NCBI GenBank assembly: GCA_003427395.1
Contig: BFEA01000024.1
Coordinates: 3,565,679 to 3,585,706 of the forward strand
Origin: Chara braunii
Taxonomy: Eukaryota; Streptophyta; Charophyceae; Charales; Characeae
Length of the DNA: 20,028 bases
Direction: 5' to 3'
This document shows positions 9,687-19,479 of the stretch, in pieces. A model generated the notes under the pieces. The model was given only the letters and a program-made list of their open reading frames with translations, was not told the DNA's origin and did no database searches. Position numbers and translations under genes: made by a program. The first letter of the stretch is position 1; each line of letters starts with the position of its first letter.

Positions 9687-10945
9687 TGGATAGAGTGCAG
9701 GGATACCGGTACTTCACGAAGATAGATTTGAAGTCTGGATACCATCAAATTGCCATTAGACCTGAGGACCAGCACAAAACCGCATTTCAGACCAGGTACG
9801 GTCTATACGAGTTTGTGGTGATGCCCTTTGGACTATGCAATGCACCTGGTACGTTCCAGCACACGNTGAACAGGATATTTCATGATTACTTAGACAAGTT
9901 TATCGTCGTGTACCTCGACGATATTCTTATCTTTAGTAGGACTGTAGAGGAGCACGCTGGGCACTTGAAAATAGTGCTAGGTCTCCTAAGACAGCACCAG
10001 TACAAGGTTAACTTGGAGAAATGCGACTTCGGTCGCACCAAGATCTTGTACTTGGGTCATGAAATCTCAACAGATGGATTGAGGCCGGATGATGCGAAGG
10101 TGGCCAGCATACGTGACTGGCCCAGACCTCAGACTGTTACTGAGGTCAGATCGTTTTTGGGGATGACAGGCTACCATCGTCCGTTTGTAAAGAACTATAG
10201 TACTATAACTTCCCCATTAACAGATCTAACTCGACTGGACACCCCGTGGGAGTGGACTGAAGAGTGTGAGGCGGCCTTCAGGAAACTAAAGTATGCTCTG
10301 ACCCACTATGAGGTTCTTAAACTTCCCGATCCTAATAAGCCATTTGTTGTGACCACAGACGCCGGCCAATATGGCATAGGCGCGGTCCTTGCGCAAAAGG
10401 AGGGGCCCAAGTTGAGACCTATCGAGTACATGAGTAAGAAGATGCCATCTACTCGATCATTGGTGGAAGCCTATCAGCAAGATCTAGTTATGTCTGAGAT
10501 CATCCGTAGATTCCAAGCAAAGGACAAAAAGACTTTGGATGAATATATGATGGTAGACAACTTGCTGTTTCTTGAGAAGGCAGGGAATAAAAGATTGTGT
10601 GTTCCCAGTAGTGAGTCTTTGCGTAGTTTATTTTTAGGGGAATGTCATGATGCAACTGGTCATTTTGGTTGTAAAAAGATTTCAGCTAATCTAGTGCCGA
10701 AGTTCTGGTGGCCCACTATGATGCAAGATGCAAAAAGGTACGTTGAAACCTGCCAGGTTTGCCAAAGGGACAAACCCAGGACTCAGGCTCCGCTTGGTCT
10801 CATCAAGCCCTTGCCGATTCCTGAAGGTCCTGGTCAGAGTGTGTCCATGAATTTCATGGATACCCTTGTGACCAGCAGGTCTGGAAAAAGACACATCTTC
10901 GTGATAGTGGATCACTTTTCTAAGTATGCAAGACTTATCCCATGA
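9687..10945 (+). pseudogene. pol: Ty3/gypsy pol fragment: RT, truncated RNase H, integrase N-part
   Basis: The RT starts abruptly at the end of its fingers region ([20 protein letters not shown]), so protease and the N-terminal RT motifs are missing. It then has [16 protein letters not shown] and the catalytic YLDD (9911-9922). An ambiguous base N at 9866 falls in one codon. RNase H begins with TTDAGQYGIGAVL, keeping only the first catalytic Asp. An internal deletion near 10450-10470 removes the rest of RNase H, so the reading jumps from KKMPSTRSL to the linker before integrase. The integrase zinc site is present (CHDATGHFG, then CQVCQ). In the core, the first catalytic Asp (normally in a S-M-D-F motif) is Asn, codon 10850-10852. 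The frame ends in tandem stops at 10943-10948. Pol normally copies the RNA and inserts the cDNA; this copy cannot. Confidence 0.9.
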
Positions 10946-11361
10946 TAGAAACTGCTAAAACCGACTATGTCATCAAACTGTTTCTGGATAACCGGGTCAG
11001 GGATTTTGGACTACCTACGTCGATAGTAAGTGGCAGGGATATAAGGTTTACCAGCGAACTGTGGCAAACGACAGCTGAACAGATGGGTACCAAGCTCCAA
11101 ATGACGTCAGGGAATCACCCTCAGTCAAATGGCCAGGCAGAACAGAAGAACCAGGTAGTACAGCACCTGCTTCGGCATTATATTAAGCCAAGTCAGGATG
11201 ACTGGGACGAGAAGTTACCTCTCGTCGCCAGCCTTTACAACAATGCTGTGCACAGTACTACTGGTATGACTCCCAACCAGCTGCATCTTGGTTGGAAGCC
11301 AGAAGTGCACTTGACTTTCTACTACCAGAAAGGCAACCCATTGCAACACCTGGCAGCATAG
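10942..11361 (+). pseudogene. Integrase core, second part, frameshifted
   Basis: Continues the integrase catalytic core in the next frame after a frameshift at about 10942. VRDFGLPTSIVSGRDIRFTS holds the place of the second catalytic residue. The usual S-D-R-D reads S-G-R-D, with Gly codon GGC at 11032-11034. The third residue, Glu in GQAEQKN (11140-11142), is kept, exactly 35 residues later, which confirms that Gly occupies the DD35E Asp position. STTGMTPNQLHLGW follows, as is usual near the end of the core. The frame ends at TAG 11359-11361. Remnants of the next segment can be read in frame 3 through 11361-11465 (EFVVKYEHML, then a TAG at 11391), followed by a further shift near 11465. Confidence 0.9.
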
Positions 11362-11465
11362 AGTTTGTTGTCAAGTATGAACATATGCTGTAGCAGGCCG
11401 TGGAACATATTAGGAAGTCTCAGGAATCGCATCTGAGAATAAACATAGAGGGCCCTCTAACTTTC

Positions 11466-11945
11466 AGGTAGGTGATAGAGTTTGGGTAAAGTCATCTGAA
11501 CTGGGTCAGGAGATGGGGATTTCACGAAAACTGATGCCACAGTACTTTGGGCCATGGGAGATCTTAGACATTGTAGGGGATCAACCGGATGGGCCTTCAT
11601 ACGTGATTCGCATTCCTCCACACTTGCGTACTTACCCTGTTTTCCATGGATCCAAGCTGGCACCTTTCGCTGCCACAAATCAGTTTCCCTCCAGGAGATC
11701 AATGCTGCCCCCAACCATGGATGGCGACGTGGACATAGACCAGATCGTGGAGCATCGTCTGATGCCAGTTCCTCGACCACGGGGCAAAGGCCGCCCTCCT
11801 AAGCCAAAAATGCAGTACCGGGTCAGATTCAGACATCATCTGGACCCCAGCGAAGATCGGTGGTTCACCAGAGAAGAACTCATGAGAACTGCACCTCAAG
11901 TCATTGCAGGCTATGAAAACTTCTCTGAGGACTATCGAAGTACAG
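11466..11945 (+). pseudogene. Integrase C-terminus: GPY/F module and chromodomain-like tail
   Basis: Frame 2 from VGDRVWVKSSELGQ, through the GPY/F-type module (QYFGPWEILDIVGD, then RTYPVFHGSKLAPF), to a chromodomain-like region (DIDQIVEHR, QYRVRFRHHLDPSEDRWFTREEL, RTAPQVIAGYE). Chromodomains at this place direct insertion of chromoviruses to marked chromatin. This one has the general order of beta strands plus C-terminal helix but lacks the usual Y-L-V-K-W-K-G-Y wording, so I call it chromodomain-like. It closely resembles the tail of the minus-strand element (14399-14800), so both belong to one clade. The open frame runs on past the domain into LTR-like DNA, to 12106, without a stop at the expected place. 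Confidence 0.8.
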
Positions 11946-12835
11946 GAGGATGGAATGCGAGGATATGGGTCCTCGGCAGGCCTAAGGGACCCCCTGCAGC
12001 ATATGTGCCCGGCCTAAGTGAAGGCGGGCCTAACAAATCACGAGAGGCCCTTGGCTGTCAATTTCGCATTTGGGGTCCAAGCAGTTTCGTCGCGCCAGTT
12101 GGTTGAAGGGAAACACAGGCCGAGCAGCGTGGAAATTCCAAGGCCTTCTAGGCCTCCGAAAGCACAGGTCCTGGGCAAGATTCGCAGCCTCATACACAGA
12201 CAGTTGGGAGGCCCAACCGAATGAGGCCCAGAAGCTGCACCAGAGGCGACATCCTGGGGCGTACCAGAAGCCTCTAGGCGCCGGCCAGTCCAGCTAGGCT
12301 GCCGAATGAGGCAGGCTCTTTCCATATAGGAAAGAGCTGCTGCCTGGACAGGGATTCGGGCACTTGCATGCTGGCGGCAACGCTACTGGAGTTGAAGCTC
12401 GTGGGATGCTGCTAGCGCTGAGCGGCGAGGTGCAGTCACGTGCGGTCGTGCAGGGAGCAGGGCGCTACTCAGGACAACCCCATAGCCCAGCCTCCATAGC
12501 TAGCAGGGCTTGGATGTACAGTGAGGCGCAGGAGTGGTCTTCGGGTGTACAACAAAGGGAGACGTGGGAGAGAGTCAAGGGAGAGAGAGAAGGATGATGA
12601 TGGTGATGATGTGCGGGCACATACCTGGTATTGGCGATGGTTCTGCATGGGCGACATCTTCAAGCACTTCGGGTGCTGCTGACGTCAACAGTTGCATTGT
12701 CAATTAGTAGGCTAGTAGTAGCTGTGTAGGGGGTAGGTTGAGCGTCGAGCGCCAAGTAGGGAGATAGAGACTGGATACATATGTTGGTGGTCGCGAGAGC
12801 AAGCTCTCATTGACATTGACTTTCAGTGTTACAAT
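11943..12835 (+). mobile_element. Probable 3' LTR of the plus-strand element (end uncertain)
   Basis: Just after the chromodomain region a short purine tract (ACAGGAGGA, 11942-11950) is followed by TGGAATGCGAGG, a plausible PPT and LTR start. The next 0.9-1 kb is non-coding and becomes AT-rich with features expected of R/U5. It has possible ends at GTTACA near 12830 or near 12997. No matching 5' copy exists in the window, so the boundaries are guesses. Confidence 0.35.
12310..12344. other. Strong hairpin inside the probable LTR
   Basis: GCTCTTTCC (12315-12323) and GGAAAGAGC (12329-12337) form a perfect 9-bp stem around the loop ATATA. GGCAG (12310-12314) can pair with CTGCC (12340-12344) after a 2-nt bulge, giving a 14-bp stem in all. 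It is perfect while its surroundings are decayed. Role unknown; it could be a terminator-like or RNA-structure element of the transcript. Confidence 0.7.
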
Positions 12836-14350
12836 TCTCCATTGGTGTTATATTGGTGCAATGCTGCTTCTTGAACACTGTGTTACGATTTGGCTTTCAA
12901 TGTGATTGTGCAATCTGAATATTATCATCTCGCTTCTGTTCATTTTCCTTGCAAGAGGAAGTATTTCGAGAAATTTGAAAAATTAACTATGTTACAACCC
13001 TGGTCATTCCCAAAGTGCAAATTGACAATGACAGACAATGCCACCCAATTGCGAAAGAAATGAAAGCACTTGCAAAGAGATAGAGACCAGAGGAGAGAGA
13101 AAGAAGAAGAAGAAGATGTACACCAGCAAGACCAATTACAATTCCCCCTTCTCTCTCCACCTTCCTCGTCCTCCTTCACTTCGCCAATCNTATTCTTCTC
13201 CCAATAATAATAATAACAATGAGTGGATGAACCGGAATCGATATCCGAAGTTCCCTCTTACTGCTGACTCAACAACAACAACAACAACAACAAGTCCACC
13301 ATAGCTATGGCTTCCCTCCTTCTGCCTCCTCTCACATGCATAGGCTATGGCGGACTACTGAGGGTCCTGCCCTCTTGTCCAAAGGACAACCCAAAGCAGC
13401 TATGGCGCTGCACTCCTGTCCAAAGGACAACCCAAAGCAGCTATGCTGCTGCTACTGACTGGTCCGCCATGCCAAGCTCTGCCTCGAGCTTCCTTGGTGC
13501 GGCACTACCCCAAATGGGGCCTTCCAGATGCAGCGCCCAACAGGGTGATGAAGATGGTGTTCACCATAGCCAGGTAGGTGCCCCGCCACTCTCCTTTCGC
13601 CCCCTTCTTCCTCCTCCTCAAGCTGGGCTGCTCGCCATAGCCAGGCTGAGCGCCAGCTGCCCTTCACCTCCAGGCAGCGCTGTACCAGTCCAGCGCTGTG
13701 CTCCAGCAGCATGTCGCCAATCCTTGCATACCGCAAATGAGGAGGAACTACTTGCTCCTTCGGAAGATATAGTGGCCTACTGGCCTCTTGGGCAGTGACT
13801 TCCTAGGCCGAGCGGCCTCCCAGCAACCGGTACCTCCTCCCTTTCAGAGGGAAACATCATTGCAGGCTCTGCTATCCTCTGGACAGGCCCTAGACCCGAG
13901 CTACTTGGACTGGTATCGGCCTACCTCTAGCCTACCGCTACTGGGCCTCTAAAAATGCCAACTTTTTGTCTTCTTCTGCTCGGCCTCCAGTACCCGACGC
14001 TTCTACCACTACTTCAGTGGTTCCGGCCTACCTGCTACTTGAGTGTTTTTCCCTTCTGCTCTCAGTGTCGCGGGCCTACCCCCTGCCACTCGAGTGTTTT
14101 CCCCCTGCAACCCTCAAAGTCACGGCCACAGGTAAGTACCGGCCCTGCGGGGCCTTTCAACCAACAAGTACCCTTGCGGATCATACACACACTCAGCCGA
14201 CAAGCACTCGGACAGGCATGCAAACCAGCAGACACGCACACACACACAGACATGGAAATCACAGCAGAAGGCGGGAATTTCAGCAAGGCATTTATTCCAG
14301 TGGCAAATCCCATAAATCAGCAGTGTTATCAGTCTGTGTTTTTGGCGGGT
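12836..14350. other. Non-coding stretch between the two element tails, with microsatellites
   Basis: I see no supported gene. Simple repeats are (AAG)n near 13100-13116, (AAT)n near 13203-13216 and (CAA)n near 13270-13293. A 29-bp direct repeat (TGTCCAAAGGACAACCCAAA...) occurs at 13376-13404 and 13417-13445. Degenerate repeats of a CGGCCTACC...GAGTGTTTT type lie at about 14025-14130, probably inside the LTR of the minus-strand element. One ambiguous base N is at 13190. The open frames across 13307-14551 have compositions of translated non-coding DNA. Confidence 0.6.
13376..13445. repeat. 29-bp direct repeat, 41-bp period
   Basis: Identical 29-mers at 13376-13404 and 13417-13445, each with an internal inverted pair GTCC/GGAC. 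Confidence 0.9.
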
Positions 14351-14370
14351 CATTACACTACCCCCCTCTC
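14291..14370 (-). mobile_element. Polypurine tract and start of 3' LTR of the minus-strand element
   Basis: Read on the minus strand, 29 nt after the pol stop there is GAGAGGGGGG (14370-14361), then TAG and TGTAATGACCCGCC. The TG at 14357-14356 is a typical LTR start after a PPT. AATAAA is present on the minus strand at 14296-14291, inside the LTR. The LTR runs to lower coordinates; its far end is not identified, and no 5' LTR copy is visible above 19480. Confidence 0.75.
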
Positions 14371-14398
14371 AAGAGCGAGGTCCCTTCAAGCGAGTAAC

Positions 14399-15151
14399 TC
14401 ATTCAGAGTCGGCACAAAATGCGTCGTAGGCGTAGATCAGAAAGAGAGATTTTGTAAGACCGTAAGGAGTGAGTTTTGCAAAAAACTTAGCAGTCTGTCC
14501 ATTAGCGATCTGTCGTTCATAAGCGTTCACAACACGTGGAGCAGTCTTTAGCAATTCTTTCCGGTCGATCCAAAAAAACTCATTCAACGGGTGATAGAGG
14601 AAGTGAACCTTATACTGTCTGATCCTCCCTCTGCCTTCATGGGAAACGATTCTAGGACGAGGTATCATAGGATCTTAGAAGGGAAAAGTTTCATCATCGA
14701 TGTGTGGAAACAGTTTGGCTGCGTGAAAGACCGGATATATGCGCAGATGAGGAGGCACGTCAATCACATATGAAGGACCAAATTCATCCCCAATCATCTT
14801 CAAAACCTGCCAAGGGCCATAGTACAATGGAAGAAGCTTTCGTGATACGCCCTCTTCATCAGAAAACTCAGACATTTTGACCCAGACATAATCCCCTACT
14901 TTGAAGTTCGCTTCTTTGCGCGACTTGTTAGCATGTTTGATCATGGCATGCTGACGCTTGTTCATTGCTGCGATAGCAGCTTTGAGCAGGCGTGCGTACT
15001 TGGCATTGTAACCAGGCATGCCGGGCGTCAGACCAGGGGACCGTTCAGGGAACAAATAGAAGAGAGGATTGCGCATCTGCCAACCATATTGCAGTTGATT
15101 CGGTGTTATGCCAGTTGCAGAGTGAATGAAGTTGTTGTACAAGCCTTTCAC
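14399..15151 (-). pseudogene. Minus element: integrase C-terminus and chromodomain-like tail
   Basis: One frame from SATGITPNQLQYGW through a Lys-rich helix, VGDYVWVKMSEFSDEEG, LYYGPWQVLKMIGDE and RIYPVFHAAKLFPH (GPY/F module). After an in-frame TAA at 14677-14675 it continues into the chromodomain-like region (RQYKVHFLYHPLNEFFWIDR, KTAPRVVNAYE) and ends at TGA 14401-14399. The homologous plus-strand tail has extra residues where the stop lies, so a few codons may also be lost here. Same clade as the plus element by wording. The stop would remove the chromodomain from the integrase. Confidence 0.85.
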
Positions 15152-15712
15152 TTTGTGTAACTCCTTGTCCCACGTGTTCTGATCTGGAACAATTAGCGCG
15201 CGAAGCTATTGAATGACAGTCTGGTTGATTTCCTCGGCCAATCCATTGGCTTCTGGGTGTCGACCAGAAGTCTTGTTGATTTTAATGTCATATATCTAGG
15301 AGGTGTCCTTCCAATCAACACTAATAAACCTCGTGTCCCGATCACTCACAAGACTTTTCTGGACTCCATACTGCAAGATGTGTTGCTGGTGAAATTCTTC
15401 GATCACAAGCTCAGTTGGTGCATGGGGAGGTAGAGGAATCAAGTTCAGAAATTTGGAAAAGAGATCCACAATGACCATGACTTGTGAATGTCCTCCCTCA
15501 CTCACCTTCCCCATGTCCGTGAAGTCGATAGAGATCGACTCGCCGGGCCTATCAGGAATTGGGAGGGGTTTGGGCAGGCCATACGGCTTATGCCTATGAA
15601 CCTTGATTCTTTGACAAACTTGAAATTCAACAATAAATTTCTAAGCAGATCCTTTCATTCCTGGCCAATCAAACTGCTGCAGAAGACTTCCATAAGTCTT
15701 CTCAAATCCGAC
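15152..15712 (-). pseudogene. Minus element: integrase zinc site remnant and catalytic core
   Basis: All in the frame of the downstream tail. It opens inside the zinc domain: the His pair is gone through deletion, and the Cys pair reads EFQVCQR, with Phe for the first Cys. The core keeps the first Asp (SISIDFTDMGKV), the second (SLVSDRDTRF) and the Glu (GLAEEINQ), so the DD35E set is intact, unlike the plus-strand copy. Three in-frame stops break it, at TAG 15643-15641, 15298-15296 and 15208-15206. The domain normally joins element cDNA to the chromosome. Confidence 0.85.
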
Positions 15713-16025
15713 TGCAAGGTCTGATGATCTGAGTAGAGCTTGAAGTGACGACCCAAGAGGTAGTGCTTCCAATGTGTGAGCGCCTCGCGCAAGGCGTAGA
15801 GCTCACGCATATACGTGGAGGTAGCTACCTTGTGGCTGGGCATGCGTTTGTTGTAATATTCGAGCGGGCGCAGACCATCGCCATCATCTTGTTGCAGCAC
15901 TGCACAATCCCATACTGGCTCGGGTCTGTAGTGACTACGAACGTGAGGTTGGGATCCGCAATGCGGAGCAAAGGATGACTCACTAGTGCCTCTTTCAAGT
16001 CTTGGAACGCAGTCGCACATTTCTC
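15713..16025 (-). pseudogene. Minus element: RNase H, frameshifted and C-terminally deleted
   Basis: The first part follows the RT frame beyond its stop (EKCATAFQDLKEAL, then FVVTTDPSQYGI). Near 15915 a frameshift moves the reading to the frame with QQDDGDGLRPLEYYNKRMPS, MRELYALREALTHWKHYLLG and YSDHQTLQ. The first Asp, the Glu and the second Asp of the RNase H active site are visible. The C-terminal part and the linker to integrase are deleted, the sequence passing directly at about 15712 into integrase zinc-domain remnants. RNase H normally degrades template RNA during reverse transcription. Confidence 0.85.
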
Positions 16026-17264
16026 TCACCACACATAAGCAACATTCTTACTTGTTAGTCTCGAGAGTGGGTGAGCAATGACAGAAAATTTGGGCACAAA
16101 CTTTCGATAATATGAGGCCAAACCAAGAAAAGAACGCAGTTCGCGTACGTTCGCTGGTTGAGGCCACTTTCGGATAACCTCAACCTTGGTTGCCTCCGGC
16201 TTAAGGCCGTTTGCAGACAACCGGTGCCCAAGATAGATGACGCTGTCCCTTCCAAACTCATATTTCTCTAAGTTGAGGTGCAACTGTGCCTCCTTGAGGA
16301 CCTGCGAAACCTCCTCAAGGTGCTTGACGTGCTCTTCCATGGACTTGCTGAAAATCAGTATGTCATCGAGATAAACAACAACAAACCTGTTAAGCTGATG
16401 GCGGAGAGCCTTGTCCATGAGGCACTGGAATGTGGCTGGTGCATTCATAAGACCGAAGGGCATAACGATGAATTCGTACAACCCATCGTGTGTCTTGAAT
16501 GCAGTTTTGTGCTGGTCGCTCGGATCAACTTCAATCTGGTGGTAGCCAGACTTGAGGTCGATTTTGGAGAAGACCTTGCACCCACCTGCCGCATCTAGCA
16601 GATCATCTATGCGAGGCAAGGGATAAGCGTTTTTTCTGGTGATCCGATTGAGGCCATAATAATCAATACACATCCGGAGTTTGCCTCCTTTCTTTGGCAC
16701 AAACAAGACAGGTGCACCGAATTCAGACTCACTAGGCCTAATCCATCCACGATCAATCATGTCATCAATTTGTCTCCTCAGCTCCTGCAACTCGCCTTGT
16801 CCCATACGGTAGACGCAACCCTTTGGAGGAACACTCCCTTCTATTATCTCGATTTTGTGTTTGACCGGACGCTCGGGAACTCCACGAGGTTCAGCCAAGA
16901 CTTCAAGAAATCGATCTAATAGACGGTGAATGTTTGTTGGGACTTCTGGTGGAGGATCATCCTCATCAGGAGAGAGAAAATCAGATTGAGAATTTACAGC
17001 AATTACAACTGAACTCGAAGTACTTGGATCAGAAGTAGACTGATTTTTTACAGTGGAAGTTGATGGAACAGAAGTAGACGTAGTAGAATTAGAATTACTT
17101 TCCGAGGTAGAAAATGCAGCAAAAGTAGAAGGCACATGGAGAGGCTTTACAAGAGCTACATGCACATGCTCAACTTCTTTGCGCCTGCGCACTGATTTGC
17201 AGAATTTGTTTGCACTTAAAAGAGTCACAGGGGACTCGCGCGTCTCGTCCAATAGAACGGTACG
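16026..17264 (-). pseudogene. pol: Minus element: reverse transcriptase, near complete
   Basis: The longest undisturbed coding stretch in the window (408 codons). After a Ser/Thr-rich linker come VKHKIEIIEG, the IDDMIDRGWIRPSESEFGAP region, [53 protein letters not shown], the catalytic YLDD (16373-16362), YLGHRLSANGLKP and LRSFLGLASYYRKFVPKF. All RT motifs are present. It is closed by TGA 16028-16026 where homologues continue into RNase H, and it is separated from protease upstream by one in-frame TAG at 17267-17265. It copies element RNA to DNA and could fold if expressed, but it is cut off from its partner domains. Confidence 0.92.
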
Positions 17265-17890
17265 CTAGCTCCCCTTGGCATCACGCACCACGAACTGATT
17301 ATCCGCCCACATGGTCCTTAGGCAATGAGCCTTTAACCAGCCCAAACCAATGACCGCATCGAAAGGATACTTGTCCATGACATAAAAGTTCAGCTCATGT
17401 GTGACAATGCGATCTTTGTCAAAAGTGACGCGCACACAGCATGTGTTGAGGTGACAACCTCTTGGTTGCCTACCTGGGTCTGACAAGGGTTCTGCAATTC
17501 CACTTGCTTCATTCCCAGGCCCGCCTTACGAATCTCGTTAGGAGAAAAGAAGTTAGTCGTTGAGCCACTATCAATCAGCACACGGATGTATCGGCGGTTA
17601 ATCAGTAACTTAAAGAAGGTTAGCTCCACACTCCCTTGAAGACAGCGTTGCTGCTTGATCTGCAGCCAATGTTCCAGGTGTGAGTGGAAGTCGACTTCCT
17701 TAGTCTCTTCCCAAGGCTCAGTGTAAAGTACTTGGACTGCACCGGCCTTGGATTCAGCATTAGTTCGGGCTTCAAGAGCAAGCTGTTGATCAGATTCAGG
17801 CTCCTTGGAGGGGCCTGCAACTGATTGTTCAGCTTCCCTTGTTGTAGAGAGTGCTGATGACTCCTCTACGCCCTTTGCCTGTTTCCCTGC
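17265..17890 (-). pseudogene. Minus element: aspartic protease, frameshifted
   Basis: The first half (frame of the ORF ending at 17390) has LTFFKLLINRRYIRVLIDSG, with the active-site Asp-Ser-Gly at 17572-17564, then STTNFFS. Near 17430 the reading shifts to the frame holding FDKDRIVTHELNFYVMD and DAVIGLGWLKAH, the second conserved protease motif (two hydrophobics before Gly). That frame then meets the TAG at 17267-17265 and continues without shift into the RT. The protease normally matures the Gag-Pol polyprotein in the particle. Confidence 0.85.
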
Positions 17891-19392
17891 AGACGATAAC
17901 AATCCTGCACAACATGCCCAGGCTTTTGACAATGCAAGCACACGCTTAGTTTGGATCTTCTTTCCCATTCCTTTTGACTGATGCGGAGGGCTTCCCAAGG
18001 CTTGGTAGAAGCATCTCCGGTTTCTCAGGGATCTTTGCATTTTTGGGAAGGTGTGCTATAGTTTCTTTGCCCGAACTACGGTTAGGCCCCTTGTTTGAAG
18101 CAGTCTTTTTAAAAGCATTACATTTTTCTTCAGTATTCACGTCAGACTCAAGGGCTGATGTAGAACAGCCCACATCAGAGTCCGGCTCTAGATCGTCATC
18201 CAGAAACAAATCATCCGCATAAGACTGATCCTCAGCCTCCCGATGTTCATGCAGGACAAGCTGGTTGCTGCTTCCGTACCGCTTGCGTTGCGAGGTTCTA
18301 CCTGCAGCGGGTACCTTTACACGCCTGGTGAGTTCCTTGGCTTCTAGGTTAACTAGATCCGTCAGTAGCTCTCGCCAAGTGGTATGGTCTTTGAGTCCTA
18401 GCAGGGAGATGAGGGGCCACTCCCATGACTACATCCATGCAAGACACGTCGATCAATCCCAGGTTTGGAGTGGTGAACAGACCAGTCAAGTGCTGCTCCA
18501 AAGCCTGCATGAAAGTCCTCCATGTTTGGCCCTTGAGGGCCTCAAGCTTCAGTCTTGCCTTGAGCGCAGCGTGATTGTCTTGATATTGGAGGTCCTCAAG
18601 ATTTCGTACAGGAGTCACATTCAGCCACTCGGTCAGGTCAATCCTCTCATAACCTGCTGTAACAGCTTGGAGTTCTATGAAAGTCCGTACGACGGGCTCA
18701 ATATTAGTGCCCATGATCATGCTTCGGTCTTCCTGCGATGTTCGCAGTACCTCGAAGTATGAGCGCATGGAGCTAATCCAAGAGGTAATATCCCCTTTCC
18801 CGTCATATTTGGACGCCAGAGTGGCCGCCCGCTTGTCCACTACGGGACCGCTGTACTGTACGCCAGTAAGAACTGTGGCGTTTTGGGCTGATGTTCCTGC
18901 ATTTGGGACTATGACTAGTGCAGAACTGCCGGCGCTGCCGCTTGAGGAGCTGGCACCGGTTCCTGCGCTTGTCGCAGTTCCACTTGCTCTTGTCACGAGG
19001 ACTGTATTAGGGTGAGAGACTGGGACTGCAGCATGTCGAGGGTTAGGAGGACGGGGGGCAGACAGTTGGGACTGTTTGAGGCTGACTATCTCAGCCTGCA
19101 ACTCTTGGTTCCGCTGCTCCAGGGCTGTCACACGGGACTCAAGGTCTTCCAAGGTCCGCAGTTGAACCAAGGCTGCTACGGCAGCAACTATCTTCTCTCG
19201 GAACTGGTCATCCTTCGATTCTGGAACCGCAAGGAGAGCCACCTGTTCAACAATGCTTGTGGCTCTGGCTGCTGCCTCTACCTCCCTTTCTCTGTGTATA
19301 GCGTCCTCATAAAGTTTCTGAAAGAGAGGCCTCTCATTATCCACCGCTGCGTCCAGCATGGCCTTCCATTGCTCGGACGTGATGTCTGCCAT
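17891..19392 (-). pseudogene. gag: Minus element: gag with coiled coil and CCHC knuckle
   Basis: The start chosen is the ATG at 19392-19390 (MADITSEQW); an upstream GTG at 19479 only lengthens the frame. A heptad-like helix (LEDLESRVTALEQRNQELQA) is followed by a Ser/Gly/Ala-rich linker and then the capsid-like core (ASKYDGKGDITSWISSMRSY and onward to LTGLFTTPNLG). Near 18410 a frameshift moves the reading into a frame with HTTWRELLTDLVNLEAKELT and an acidic DDDLEPDSD segment to about 17946. A further shift reaches the zinc knuckle CLHCQKPGHVVQDC at 17940-17899, in a third frame. At least two indels therefore split gag. It differs strongly from the plus-strand gag at 8488-9654, so the two gags are separate lineages. 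Confidence 0.85.
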
Positions 19393-19479
19393 GCTGGAGG
19401 ATAGGGTGTCAGTAGATCTCTCAAGAGGGGTCCGCACTTTGCTCACTTTTGGACGAACACTCCTCTTACCCTTCCTCAC

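Noticed and set aside
1-13650. Similarity of CACCATAGCC in the minisatellite and near 13300-13650
   Set aside because: Only 8-12 bases agree and they are scattered, which is not enough for a common origin.
13307-14551. Plus-strand ORFs of 143-198 codons between the elements
   Set aside because: They have low-complexity Ser/Pro/Cys composition with no motif, and they overlap the PPT, LTR and antisense pol tail.
16278-16598. Plus-strand ORFs inside the minus-strand pol, including this one
   Set aside because: They are antisense shadows of clear RT sequence.
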